Shown: positions 1-9,009, counted from the stretch's first letter. The stretch: DNA of 64,000 nucleotides from Lachnospiraceae bacterium (GCA_009774145.1 VSND01000016.1:1-64000); one strand, 5' to 3'. Made by a program: numbers and translations. The notes: generated from the letters alone by a model not told the origin.

Positions 1-62
1 AGGTTATAGTCTAACATCTTATTCAAAAAACTGTCGTCCTCGACAATTAAAATCTGCTTCAT
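1..62 (-). CDS. Response regulator, N-terminal fragment (cut by window edge)
   Basis: Only the first 20 residues lie in the window. They begin MKQILIVEDD, the beta-1 strand and acidic pair of a receiver domain. The ATG is preceded by GGAAGTGAGGAT and lies 4 bases after the stop of the FtsX permease, so it is the third gene of that operon. By analogy with BceRS/VraRS-type modules it should be the OmpR-family regulator that controls the transporter, with a kinase gene expected beyond the left edge. The DNA-binding domain cannot be seen here. Confidence 0.8.
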   Translation of the reverse strand, partial: MKQILIVEDDSFLNKMLDYN

Positions 63-66
63 ATCC

Positions 67-2658
67 TCACTTCCTTTTCTTTTTTAGTTTTTTATAAATA
101 ATTCCTGGAAAAATAATGCTGAACAATAATAAAAATACCATCAACGCAATCATTTCTTTTACCGGATAGCGGAAAGCGAAATAGGAAATCTGCATTTTCA
201 TATACCACTGCATGATACCAATCCCTAAATTTCCAAAACTCATAAGCAATCCACATAACAGTAACCAATAGAAAAGACCCTCTGTTACAAACATTCGATA
301 TTCTTGTTTTTTTGTCATCCCTACACGTTCCAGGATTTTACACTCCCATTGCCGAAGCATAATATCCGATATTCTTGTATTTGCGAAATTCATAATTCCT
401 ATAAATATTAAAATTCCACTAATACTCATAAGCAGCCATCTACTTGTCTGAATATAGTTCTGCTCCTTTAGCAGACGTTCTGATTTAGAATCTAAATAAA
501 ACAAGTTCAATTTATCAGCGTGTCCATATTTTGATTGAAATTCCATATTATAATTGCGAATCATCTGATTCAGTCTTTCTCGGATAACTGACTCCTGATT
601 TTTGTCAACATTAAATTGTATTTCAAAAATTTGTGGTGTTAATTTTTCTACCAGCCAATCATATGTAGTCTCTGTTACCAATAGGATATTTATATTTTTA
701 CCATCCCAGCACAATTTCATCTCTGGGAAATCATCCTCTGTTATATCCAGATAACCACAATTTACTAATTTCTCAGGAACTAAACTGCTCATTTCCGTAC
801 CAACCGGAACCAGATCATAAAATTCCATCTCTGTTCCTATATAATCCTGCACTTCTCCTGCTATATAATCTGACATCCTATGATCATGTAGCACGATTGT
901 TCCATGATTATTTTGAAACTGCTCCCAATTTACTAGCTTATCATTTTTCTGAATAAAGTCTTTTATTTCTTCCTGCTCCCCGATACTGACTGTCTGAATT
1001 ACCGTGGATATTTTATCTCCATTGATTAGAATCTTTATATTCTCCTTGCCATTTTTTCCGACAATCGGATAAAATCCTTTAATATTTTCTACTGAATGAA
1101 GTTCGTTTCCTATGGTCGTTTCAATATCATTCATAAGGGACTTCGGAAAAAACTTCATATTCTTTGTGTCCGGTGATGATTCAATTAAATAATTGCAAGC
1201 TTCCTCTGTAATTCCTATTTGGAAGTCCGGCTCTTTACTATAATAATTCTGTAAATCCACTCCATTCACAATTACCGCAGAACATAATGCCAATTCGCAC
1301 CCAAGCCATAATGACAAACTTGTTATCCCAAATGTTTTTTTATTCCGAAATAAATATTTCTTTGCAAGATAAATTTCAGGATGTTTTCCCCAATAGCGGA
1401 ATTTCTTTATCTTCGGTTTCTTCCTGCTTTTATGATAAGTGACCGCCTCCGTATATTTCATACACTCCAACGGACTTAATTTCCTCATTTTTCTTTTCAG
1501 ACATTCCACTGCCACTCCCAACGTGAAAATCACAAGAACAATCGCTAGGATAAGAAGTTTGGGTTGAAAGAAAACCATTCTTTCTAATTTCCATGTATTC
1601 TCTGCATACATTTTTTCTAATAACAATGGCATAATACCCCATATAAACATTCCTCCTAAAACTGCTCCAGCGATACTTCCCGTAAGTCCTATTTTTAGCA
1701 TCTCACGATTCATGACTTTAATATTCTGCTTTTGTTCCACACCAATTACTTGTAAAAGACCATAACGTTGTAAATCTTTTTCCAGCGAAATATTTAGGAT
1801 ATTGTAAATAAACAAAAACATAGAAAGTAAAACCATAACCGAAAAAAAGACTGCAAATCCATAACTTCCCATCATTTCACTTATTGCCCGATATTCTGCT
1901 GGGTTCATACTTACAATTCTCTGTCCCTCATTCAACTTTATGTTATTTGTCAGCATATGTTCTATTTGCGAACCACTGGAATATTTCTTTGTATGATCTA
2001 TTAAAATCCTACATGGCTCCCATTGAAGTCCGTTCTTCTCCATTGATTTCTCTGATAAAAAAGCCACAGAAGCACCGGAGGTTTGATTTTGATACTCTGT
2101 AAAATACCCAGAAAGTAAAAAGTTCTGCATACCGGTTCCACTGGTATTGAAAATGTCATTCCAATAAAAATCCAGTTCAATTTCCATGCCCACTTCGGGA
2201 TTCTTGATTCCAAGATATTGCAGAGTTTTCGTAGAAAGCATAATTTCATTTTCTTTTTCTGGATAAGTCCCTACCACATTTGTAAATGCAGGACGTATCA
2301 TTTTTTCAAATCCGGTCACATCTGTAATGACGCAATCACAATATTTTATGGAATCATCTAATAATTTTCCTGCAAACTTTTCTTTCCCAATGCTTTCTAT
2401 GCATGGTAGCTGTGTAAGCTGTTGTGTCATATCCGCTGTACCATTTTCAATATAGGTCGATACAGCCATACCATCGGCTTTCATATTTTTCTGAATATCA
2501 ATCTCCATCTTCCCATAGATTAAAGAGAACACACTAAAAATCACGCCTACAGTAATTGTAATTACGATAAACAGTAGACGATTTCTGTTTTGATTCTTTT
2601 TCCTGGAAGCATCCATAAGCACTCTTTCAGCCGACTGATTACAATCGTAATTCTCCAT
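67..2658 (-). CDS. FtsX-family ABC transporter permease (antimicrobial-peptide type)
   Basis: A protein of about 863 residues with eight likely membrane segments: one near residue 30-50, three around 265-390, one near 445-470 and three at the C terminus. Two FtsX domains flank large extracytoplasmic regions. This is the layout of long MacB/BceB-type permeases that detoxify or sense peptide antibiotics at the membrane. I prefer the ATG at 2658 because GGAGGG lies about 10 bases upstream. An in-frame ATG at 2676 would overlap the ATPase gene. The ATPase stop is one base upstream, so the two are translationally coupled. Base composition is visibly AT-richer than the rest of the window. The substrate is not determinable from sequence. 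Confidence 0.85.
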   Translation of the reverse strand: MENYDCNQSAERVLMDASRKKNQNRNRLLFIVITITVGVIFSVFSLIYGKMEIDIQKNMKADGMAVSTYIENGTADMTQQLTQLPCIESIGKEKFAGKLLDDSIKYCDCVITDVTGFEKMIRPAFTNVVGTYPEKENEIMLSTKTLQYLGIKNPEVGMEIELDFYWNDIFNTSGTGMQNFLLSGYFTEYQNQTSGASVAFLSEKSMEKNGLQWEPCRILIDHTKKYSSGSQIEHMLTNNIKLNEGQRIVSMNPAEYRAISEMMGSYGFAVFFSVMVLLSMFLFIYNILNISLEKDLQRYGLLQVIGVEQKQNIKVMNREMLKIGLTGSIAGAVLGGMFIWGIMPLLLEKMYAENTWKLERMVFFQPKLLILAIVLVIFTLGVAVECLKRKMRKLSPLECMKYTEAVTYHKSRKKPKIKKFRYWGKHPEIYLAKKYLFRNKKTFGITSLSLWLGCELALCSAVIVNGVDLQNYYSKEPDFQIGITEEACNYLIESSPDTKNMKFFPKSLMNDIETTIGNELHSVENIKGFYPIVGKNGKENIKILINGDKISTVIQTVSIGEQEEIKDFIQKNDKLVNWEQFQNNHGTIVLHDHRMSDYIAGEVQDYIGTEMEFYDLVPVGTEMSSLVPEKLVNCGYLDITEDDFPEMKLCWDGKNINILLVTETTYDWLVEKLTPQIFEIQFNVDKNQESVIRERLNQMIRNYNMEFQSKYGHADKLNLFYLDSKSERLLKEQNYIQTSRWLLMSISGILIFIGIMNFANTRISDIMLRQWECKILERVGMTKKQEYRMFVTEGLFYWLLLCGLLMSFGNLGIGIMQWYMKMQISYFAFRYPVKEMIALMVFLLLFSIIFPGIIYKKLKKKRK

Positions 2659-2659
2659 C

Positions 2660-3322
2660 CTATACAACCCTCCCATCTTTCATCTGAATAATCCGATCTG
2701 CCATAGCTGCTATTCTTTCATCATGTGTAACGATAATCATTGTCTGGCTATATTTTTTACACATCTTTTTCAAAAATTTCATAACGGATATACTGGTTGT
2801 AGAATCTAAATTTCCTGTCAACTCGTCTCCCAAAAGTATGGTAGGATGTGTATAAATAGCTCTGGCGATTGCGACCCGCTGCTGTTGTCCACCAGATAAA
2901 GTCATAGGATTTTGTAATAGTTTTTCCTCAATTTCCAGTTCTTCAGCTATCCGCATTACTTCTTTTTTACTGATATTTCTTTCCATAAGTTTGGCAGGTA
3001 AAACTATATTTTCAAATACATTCATCTCTGGGATTAAATTAAAATTTTGAAAAATAAACCCAATATGCCATCTTCTGAAGGAACTCCTTTCCTCCATAGA
3101 TAACTGTGTAATATCTACATCATTGATATAGACACATCCGTGTGTGGGATTTTCCAAACCACCTAGTAAATTGAGCAACGTGGTCTTTCCGCAACCTGAA
3201 CTTCCCATAATAGCTACAAATTCATTTTCTTCAACTGTGAAAGATATATCATCAACTGCTCTTAAATAGTGTTCTCCATTAGAATATTCTTTTGTTAAAG
3301 ATACTGTCTTTACTGCTGCCAT
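2660..3322 (-). CDS. ABC transporter ATP-binding protein (LolD/MacB/BceA type)
   Basis: An ATPase of 220 residues that energises the adjacent FtsX permease. It has Walker A GSSGCGKTT, a Q-loop (FIFQNFNL), the signature LSGGQQQRVAIARA, a Walker B segment ending LLGDELTGNLD and the H-loop IVTHD. The motif order and length are typical for three-gene peptide-antibiotic transporter operons. Walker B ends in GDE rather than the common ADE, which is tolerated in this family. The start at 3322 follows GGGGGATTGAT; an upstream in-frame ATG at 3358 lacks a ribosome site and would lie inside the promoter. The gene opens an operon with the permease and a response regulator. Confidence 0.9.
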   Translation of the reverse strand: MAAVKTVSLTKEYSNGEHYLRAVDDISFTVEENEFVAIMGSSGCGKTTLLNLLGGLENPTHGCVYINDVDITQLSMEERSSFRRWHIGFIFQNFNLIPEMNVFENIVLPAKLMERNISKKEVMRIAEELEIEEKLLQNPMTLSGGQQQRVAIARAIYTHPTILLGDELTGNLDSTTSISVMKFLKKMCKKYSQTMIIVTHDERIAAMADRIIQMKDGRVV

Positions 3323-3348
3323 ATCAATCCCCCTTATCTTTTTCAGAT

Positions 3349-3377
3349 AGTATAACATGCAAATGTCCGCGAAATGT
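3349..3377 (-). promoter_or_regulatory. Promoter of the ABC operon with 11-bp-spaced direct repeats
   Basis: On the minus strand TATACT (3354-3349) is a good -10 box. There is no consensus -35; at the correct 17-base spacing stands ACATTT (3377-3372), repeated exactly 11 bases downstream (3366-3361). Paired half-sites one helical turn apart at the -35 are typical of activator sites for OmpR-family regulators, and such a regulator is encoded third in this operon. The assignment is inferred from geometry. Confidence 0.55.
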
Positions 3378-3424
3378 TACAACGAGCAAAAAAATTTATT
3401 TTTTTCATTCATTTCTCTGTTATA

Positions 3425-3745
3425 GTAGCTCAAAATAATGATTTTATTATAGGCAGTTATCAAAGGTTTCTCAATGCGGCAACTGTAAACAGATTCTCTG
3501 CCAAAGACTCTTAAAACTACTGGCAAGCAATGCATCTTTACGTAAAAGATGCCTACCAGGCAGAAATTTCGTTCCCGTAATTCCTGTCTGTTGCTTGTTG
3601 GTGATATGTCCCCAAACCCCTAAGATCATTGCCGCTGGCAATGGCTGCGCGTTCCGTTGGAACGCTGAAAAATCGAAAGTTAATATCTTACCAAAATAAA
3701 AAATGCTATGCAATCAGTGAACCTTTTGCATAGCATTTTCTATTT
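3425..3745. other. Hairpin-rich non-coding stretch (possible structured RNA or repeat element)
   Basis: This roughly 300-base gap holds a run of perfect short stem-loops: GCATCTTT/AAAGATGC (3532-3539/3545-3552), CATTGCC/GGCAATG (3627-3633/3637-3643), GCGTTCC/GGAACGC (3649-3655/3659-3665), and a 14-bp terminator stem at 3700-3739. An 80-codon ORF on the minus strand (3713-3471) spans it but has no ribosome site and an unnatural composition, so I treat it as spurious. The strand and function are unknown. The sequence has the feel of an intergenic element that recurs in related genomes, but I cannot confirm that here. Confidence 0.4.
3700..3739. terminator. Bidirectional rho-independent terminator
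   Basis: A perfect 14-bp stem (3700-3713 with 3726-3739) encloses a 12-base loop. T-rich tracts follow on both strands: CTATTTTT on plus, TTTTATTTTGG on minus. It ends minus-strand transcription from the EIIB/glucosidase scar and possibly plus-strand transcription through the hairpin-rich stretch. Confidence 0.7.
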
Positions 3746-3833
3746 TTCCGTTTACCTGGCGTAAGTCATAAGTTTTGTAATGTTTCCTTATGGGCTACTG
3801 CCATTTAGAAGTCTCCTCTTTCCAAACCGTCCA

Positions 3834-4241
<408 letters not shown>

Positions 4242-4330
4242 CTACTCCTTCATTTTTGTGTTATGAGCAGACTTTTCACTCTGTAAAACTCCCTCCTTTT
4301 TATCTGAACAGTGCTGCTCCTGATCTTTGT

Positions 4331-4954
4331 TCAGAGCTGCATATATCTCATCACTTTTTCACCGATCAGCCTGTCCCACCATTTGATAAATCTCCCGGTG
4401 AAAAGTGCAGAAATTACCGTCCCTGCTCCAATCCCCAATATCGGGTTTCCTGTCACGGCGCTCATCGCCAGCGACACCAGAATCATTGACAGGTCAAAGC
4501 AGTTTTTTATCATGTAAAAAGGCCTGTGAAAAACCCTGCTGATCGTCCTGACCATTCCGTCACCTGGATTCAGCACCAGATCGGTCTTTGCAGTCAGAAA
4601 TACTCCCATGGAAATGCAGGATACCGCTGCAATCAACAGTAATACAGATTCCGACAGACTGCCGGGCTCAATGCGGATCAGCCAGTCATAAAAATCGTTT
4701 AAAAATCCGAATGCAAACGACAGCGGAATCTCCATAACAAATTCCTTTTTTATCCCTTTGCTCAAAACACACTGGATCACCACAAAAAGCAGATACCAGA
4801 GTACCGATGCCGTTCCAAGAGACAGACGGAATATAACGGATGTGGCATAGATTGAACTTGACAATGCAGCCACCCCAAGACCGGTGGAGATATTCAGAAC
4901 AATTCCCAGAGCCAGAAGATTTAATCCTGCAGCATATACAAAAAAGCGTTTCAT
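4331..4954 (-). CDS. YczE/YyaS/YitT-family membrane protein (DUF6198)
   Basis: A 207-residue integral membrane protein with about five hydrophobic segments. It carries family features near the N terminus (LNLLALGIVLNISTGLG) and in the middle (TKTDLVLNPGDGMVRTIS-like). The molecular function of the family is unproven; small-molecule transport has been suggested. It is divergent from a LysR-type gene 125 bases away, and the shared spacer carries paired LysR-type half-sites, so it is the likely target of that regulator. The start follows a GGAGG-like site (GGGAGGAACCGAT). A weak CTGAAC/GTTCAG stem with a following A/T stretch lies downstream, before the EIIB scar. Confidence 0.75.
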   Translation of the reverse strand: MKRFFVYAAGLNLLALGIVLNISTGLGVAALSSSIYATSVIFRLSLGTASVLWYLLFVVIQCVLSKGIKKEFVMEIPLSFAFGFLNDFYDWLIRIEPGSLSESVLLLIAAVSCISMGVFLTAKTDLVLNPGDGMVRTISRVFHRPFYMIKNCFDLSMILVSLAMSAVTGNPILGIGAGTVISALFTGRFIKWWDRLIGEKVMRYMQL

Positions 4955-4974
4955 ATCGGTTCCTCCCAGATACG

Positions 4975-5039
4975 ATTATATATTTTCTATTTATATCTTT
5001 CAAATATGATAAAACTATTATATAATATCTTTTAAATAT
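4975..5039. promoter_or_regulatory. Divergent promoter with two LysR-type boxes
   Basis: Minus strand: TTGAAA (5003-4998), a 17-base spacer and TATAAT (4980-4975) drive the yczE-like gene. Plus strand: TATAAT at 5021-5026 uses TTTCAA at 4998-5003, so both promoters share the same -35 bases. Two near-identical 15-mers, ATATCTTTCAAATAT (4993-5007) and ATATCTTTTAAATAT (5025-5039), have T-N11-A symmetry and are centred 32 bp apart. One covers the shared -35 and the other the lysR start region, which fits autorepression plus control of the membrane protein gene. Confidence 0.65.
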
Positions 5040-5079
5040 AAGAAGCGGCATCTCTGCCCGGCATACGAGGAGGAACGTT

Positions 5080-5931
5080 ATGAATATCCGACAACTGGAA
5101 TGTTTTATAGAGGTAGCGAAAACTCTGAATTTTACCAGAGCGGCACAGAACCTTTTTTTATCCCAGACGGTCGTCACCAATCACATCCGGCATCTGGAAG
5201 AAAACGTCGGTTTTCCTGTATTTGCGCGTAATAAAAAAAGTGTTTCCCTTACAGAAAACGGCGCCATACTCCTTCAGGAAGCGCAGCAGGTCATCGAATC
5301 CGCTGTCTCCTGCCGGAATCTTGCCGTTCAGCTGAAAACCGGCTATGCCGGTATCATCCGTCTTGCCTACATCCGAGGAATCGAACAGTGTATCTTAACC
5401 GGCATCCTTGGAGATTTTTATCAGAAGCATCCGGATATCCACTTTGAACTGTTTCGGGACGGACAAGGCAATGTACAAAAGATGCTGGCAAGAAATGAAG
5501 TGGACGGAATCTTCACCTTCCATCCAGCGCGGAATGAAGATTATGAAACGCTTTTGATCCAGTCCTTCCCTCTGGTGGCCGCGGTCAGCAAAAGCCACCC
5601 TTTTGCATCCGGTACCTCCATCTCCTATTCACGCCTGATCAGAGAAACGCATGTAGTCTTCGACTCCAGCAACCAGAAGATCACCGCACCGAATCTGGAC
5701 AATACCCTGCTGAAGATCGCCATCAACTCCTGTACCGCAGTCATTCCGGAGTTTATCACGAGCTATTCTTCCTACGAAAAATACATCTGCTACATGCCTC
5801 TGACGGATCTTGATCTTTCGTTTGATATCTATTTTGTGTACCGCAGAACAAACCGGAATCTTTTGCTCCAGCGGTTTCTTGACAATATCGGTCAGCCGCC
5901 GGCGGATGATCAGCCGGCAGCCACCCCATAA
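5080..5931 (+). CDS. LysR-family transcriptional regulator
   Basis: A 283-residue regulator. The N-terminal winged helix-turn-helix (MNIRQLECFIEVAKTLNFTRAAQ, then LFLSQTVVTNHIRHLEENVG) is a textbook LysR DNA-binding domain, followed by the linker helix and a periplasmic-binding-like effector domain (about 90-275). The effector domain is recognisable but gives no ligand. AGGAGGAACGTT precedes the ATG. It is divergent from the YczE-like membrane protein and both LysR-type boxes lie between them. There is no obvious metabolic partner gene, so the inducer is unknown. Confidence 0.9.
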   Translation: MNIRQLECFIEVAKTLNFTRAAQNLFLSQTVVTNHIRHLEENVGFPVFARNKKSVSLTENGAILLQEAQQVIESAVSCRNLAVQLKTGYAGIIRLAYIRGIEQCILTGILGDFYQKHPDIHFELFRDGQGNVQKMLARNEVDGIFTFHPARNEDYETLLIQSFPLVAAVSKSHPFASGTSISYSRLIRETHVVFDSSNQKITAPNLDNTLLKIAINSCTAVIPEFITSYSSYEKYICYMPLTDLDLSFDIYFVYRRTNRNLLLQRFLDNIGQPPADDQPAATP

Positions 5932-5996
5932 GGTTTTCATACCATTGAGCGCAGAAAAGCTTCCGGCAGCCCTTTTCACTGCCGAAAGCTTTTTGT

Positions 5997-6680
5997 TTAT
6001 TCGTCCAGATATTTTTTTAACTCTTCAGCCAGAAGATACACAGTCGTTCCAGGATCGTACGCTGACGGCGGACAGTGTTCCCCATCGTATTCTGCCATTC
6101 TGCGTCTGGCATGTCTGATGGCCGTAGCCACCCCATCAAACCGGTTAACCAACTGATAAATATTCTCATCATTCTTCCGATATTTTCCATCCCCCAACTG
6201 ATATTGTGCAAAGATCTCATTCAGCTTCCGGTTCCATTCATCCCTGTAAAGAGCCGCATCACTGTAGTGAAAATGCAGATACAGCCAGTACTCAAACGAC
6301 TGGTTGCTCCATGCAATCTGATATCCCCGCTCAGTGCCTTCCCGGACTGCCTGATCAAAATCGTCAAAATCATCCCTGTCAAACACAACCCATATATTCT
6401 GATAAAATATTTTTGCACGTTTCACAATCTGTTCAGCCACATCGATCAGTTTTCTGGTCGCACGCCCTTCTCCATGGATATCGATGACCGGAACCTCCAC
6501 AATATCTACTCTGCCTCCCATCTTTTCCTGAATCAGCTTCTGCATTCCTGTAAAATATAATGGTTCTGTACATTCACCTTCGGTCACGATCAGGAAAGAA
6601 TTGGCTCTGGGATGTCTGTATTCAAATCGTCTCTGCTTTCTGTCTTTCCGTTTCTTTTTGAATAAATCGTCTGATCCCAT
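5997..6680 (-). CDS. RloB-family TOPRIM protein (AbiLii-like defence component)
   Basis: A 227-residue protein with a basic N terminus followed by the RloB core. The TOPRIM-type glutamate segment is IVTEGECTEPLYF (E34), the acidic strand is WVVFDRDDFDD (D101, D103), and the family signature SNQSFEYWLYLHFHY lies at 125-139. Such TOPRIM folds act as nucleases. It starts 3 bases after the stop of the ATPase gene with its ribosome site inside that gene, so the pair is coupled. RloA/RloB pairs correspond to the AbiL abortive-infection system and resemble OLD-type ATPase/TOPRIM effectors. Defence against phage is inferred from family, not shown. Confidence 0.8.
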   Translation of the reverse strand: MGSDDLFKKKRKDRKQRRFEYRHPRANSFLIVTEGECTEPLYFTGMQKLIQEKMGGRVDIVEVPVIDIHGEGRATRKLIDVAEQIVKRAKIFYQNIWVVFDRDDFDDFDQAVREGTERGYQIAWSNQSFEYWLYLHFHYSDAALYRDEWNRKLNEIFAQYQLGDGKYRKNDENIYQLVNRFDGVATAIRHARRRMAEYDGEHCPPSAYDPGTTVYLLAEELKKYLDE

Positions 6681-6683
6681 CCA

Positions 6684-7865
6684 TCAACCTTCTTTCACAT
6701 GAAATTCTTTCAGAAAAGGAATTCCTCCATACACACCTGCCAGATAATCTTTTTCAAAAGATGCGTCGGATCTTACTTTAAAATCAGACAGCGCCAGCAA
6801 TTCAGAATATCCATATTCATCTTTCTGCGCAAACCAGATCTGATCTCTTCTGAAAAATCTCTTATCCATCAAAGTCGTATCATGTGTTGTATAGATCAGC
6901 TGTGCGTTTGAACCCTCTTCATAAAACAGATCGACAATAAATTTCAGCAATAATGGATGAAGTTTTATATTCAGTTCATCTATGAAAATAGACCCGTTGT
7001 TATGGATCGCAAGACGGGCATAAATAAACAGCAGAATGCTTTTTATCGTTCCTTCAGATTCCGAATACAAATCCAGAAAATACCGGTTTTTGTCCTTTCC
7101 CATATGGGTGGTTGTGAATTCCATCCGCTTGTCACGATTATCACAGGAGATATCCTTGATGCCTGCGTCAATCGCTGTCAGGAATTCCATGAGTTTCCCT
7201 TTTTCCAGATCAATGACATCCGGAAGGAATCTTTCAAGTATTCCTCTGTCTTCGCAGAGATCTGTTGGAACGACCAGCATATTCATAATTTCTGAATATA
7301 CGCTTCTGAATACCGTTGTCTCCAGTTTTAATTTATTAAAAAAAGTCAGTACAAGCGTTTCTGACGGAATCTGTTCTTTATAGACCTCACATTCTTTTCT
7401 TACAGAAGCCCCAAATTCTACAGTTCCGGATGTTCTTTCAAAGATCGTTGAAGTCCTGCCTGTATTCATATTTTTTCTGTAAAGCCACTCAGCAGCGATA
7501 TATTCTGCATTATATTCATACCCATAGCGATATTCAAAATCTTCTGTAATCACTGAGATCTCAAATTCAGAATTCTCATGATGTTCTTCAAATGAAAACG
7601 GAATATAATATTCTTTAATCGCCGGAACCATACCGCTGTTTAATGAGTCTATAATGATCTGCTGAAAATAACGTACTGCCAGATACAGATTCGATTTCCC
7701 ACTGGCGTTCGCACCATAGATTGCCGCCACTCTTAAAAACTTTTCTTTAGTTCCATAGTCGATCAGATTGCTTTCATGCTCTTTATATGCCTGAACAGCC
7801 GTCATATCCAGGACTGTTTCTTCTTTAAATGACAAAACATTTTTCAGCATAAACTGAACCAGCAT
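6684..7865 (-). CDS. AAA_15-type ATPase, RloA-like (AbiLi-like defence component)
   Basis: A 393-residue SMC/OLD-like ATPase. The N-terminal strand FMLKNVLSFKEETVLDM leads to Walker A GANASGKS (residues 51-58). The C-terminal half has the Walker B and signature region FIDELNIKLHPLLLKFIVDLF, followed by QLIYTTHDTTLMD. This is the AAA_15/AAA_21 pattern of ATPases paired with RloB or OLD nucleases. The ATG at 7865 sits 8 bases after AAGGAGG; a GTG three codons upstream overlaps that site and is unlikely. The downstream gene is RloB. The expected role is an ATP-dependent sensor that controls the TOPRIM nuclease. Confidence 0.8.
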   Translation of the reverse strand: MLVQFMLKNVLSFKEETVLDMTAVQAYKEHESNLIDYGTKEKFLRVAAIYGANASGKSNLYLAVRYFQQIIIDSLNSGMVPAIKEYYIPFSFEEHHENSEFEISVITEDFEYRYGYEYNAEYIAAEWLYRKNMNTGRTSTIFERTSGTVEFGASVRKECEVYKEQIPSETLVLTFFNKLKLETTVFRSVYSEIMNMLVVPTDLCEDRGILERFLPDVIDLEKGKLMEFLTAIDAGIKDISCDNRDKRMEFTTTHMGKDKNRYFLDLYSESEGTIKSILLFIYARLAIHNNGSIFIDELNIKLHPLLLKFIVDLFYEEGSNAQLIYTTHDTTLMDKRFFRRDQIWFAQKDEYGYSELLALSDFKVRSDASFEKDYLAGVYGGIPFLKEFHVKEG

Positions 7866-7881
7866 ACAAATCACCTCCTTA

Positions 7882-7918
7882 CAGTATATAATATACCGTA
7901 ATTTGGATTTTAAATCAA
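7882..7918 (-). promoter_or_regulatory. Promoter of the rloA/rloB pair with palindrome over -10
   Basis: TTGATT (7918-7913), a 17-base spacer and TATATT (7895-7890) form a good promoter 25 bases before the rloA start. A near-perfect palindrome (ACAGTATA, TAA centre, TATACCGT; 7882-7900) covers the -10 box and could be an operator or simply AT-rich symmetry. Confidence 0.5.
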
Positions 7919-7974
7919 TATTTTTACGTATTTTTCACTGTTTCACGCTCGAAATACTGATTTTTCACAGTTTT

Positions 7975-9009
7975 TTATTCTGGCACCTTTCTCCCGCGAA
8001 ACTCCTTCGCCAGCAGAAAGAATCCAAAGAGCAGCCCGTTCATAACCAGAGACGCCGGGACCATGCCCCAGGTGACCTCCTGATTCTCCAGCACATCTGC
8101 GGAATAGGTGTTGGCGATCACGGGAGCCAGGTTATTATTCATGTAATGCAGGATGACCGGCACCCAGATATTTTCCGTTTTCATATAGGCAAAGGCAAAG
8201 AAAATCCCCAGCGTCACGCAGGTGATGATCTGCGACGTTGTCATAATCAGCCCTTTGTCCGGTGTCACATAATAGAAGAAATCACACGGCAGATGCCAGA
8301 GTCCCCACACGACACCAAGAATCAGAACACCCGTTCGAACTCCGAACCGCTCCTGCAGGATCGGCTGCAGATAATAACGCCATCCATATTCTTCACCAAA
8401 GAACGCCGCAAACGCCAGGATGAAATTCACAGGCATGAACAGAAGATAACTCCAGGCCTCCGGCCCGGTCAGGATCTCCACGAGAAAGCCTGCCTGCCCG
8501 GTCAGCGCGTAAGATATGCCTGTCCGCCCAAAATACAGCAGCAGAAACAAAAGGATACAGAACAGGGACGGTTTCCAGTTCCTCCACCCAAGCCCGCAGG
8601 CTTTTCTCCGCCCCTTACCGTCCAGCAGAAGCGCGATCCAGCACAGAAGACTTCCGCCGATCAGGACGAACTGCTGCACCAGAGCCCACAGGGTAAATTC
8701 GCCTCCCGGAAGCTGTATGATCGATTCAGGCGCCAGCACGGACAGGACAGCCAGAACGGCCATCAGAACCGTCATAAGAAGAAAAATCCCGTAAAACCAT
8801 CTGGTCAGCTTCCGCTCTCCTCTTTCTGTCAACACATACGCCAGCATCACTCCCGCCGCCGGATACATCATCTGCGCATTGGGAAAAGCGCTCAGTTCCA
8901 GGGAAGCCGTACTGCCGTACCACATCAGAATTCCCATCAGGTAAGTAACGCCATAGGCTATGAGCAGAAAAATAAAAAGCTGCTTTCTTTTTATATTTGT
9001 TTCAGACAT
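7975..9009 (-). CDS. CPBP-family intramembrane metalloprotease (CAAX/Abi type)
   Basis: A multi-spanning membrane protein of about 344 residues. The catalytic glutamate motif is EEYGWRYYLQPIL in the middle, followed by the two conserved histidine regions (WGLWHLP and a later VILHYMNNNL). These are the metal-binding motifs of CPBP (CAAX prenyl protease / bacteriocin-processing) proteins. I place the start at 9009, where GGGAGGAATGGATCAA precedes ATG; a longer reading frame to 9099 has no ribosome site and would overlap the LytTR gene. It is downstream of a LytTR kinase/regulator pair in the same direction. CPBP proteins beside such pairs often act in peptide bacteriocin immunity or processing, but no precursor peptide is visible. 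Confidence 0.85.
   Translation of the reverse strand: MSETNIKRKQLFIFLLIAYGVTYLMGILMWYGSTASLELSAFPNAQMMYPAAGVMLAYVLTERGERKLTRWFYGIFLLMTVLMAVLAVLSVLAPESIIQLPGGEFTLWALVQQFVLIGGSLLCWIALLLDGKGRRKACGLGWRNWKPSLFCILLFLLLYFGRTGISYALTGQAGFLVEILTGPEAWSYLLFMPVNFILAFAAFFGEEYGWRYYLQPILQERFGVRTGVLILGVVWGLWHLPCDFFYYVTPDKGLIMTTSQIITCVTLGIFFAFAYMKTENIWVPVILHYMNNNLAPVIANTYSADVLENQEVTWGMVPASLVMNGLLFGFFLLAKEFRGRKVPE

Noticed and set aside
3471..3713. 80-codon minus-strand ORF in the hairpin-rich element
   Set aside because: No ribosome site, odd composition and overlap with several perfect hairpins; treated as non-coding.
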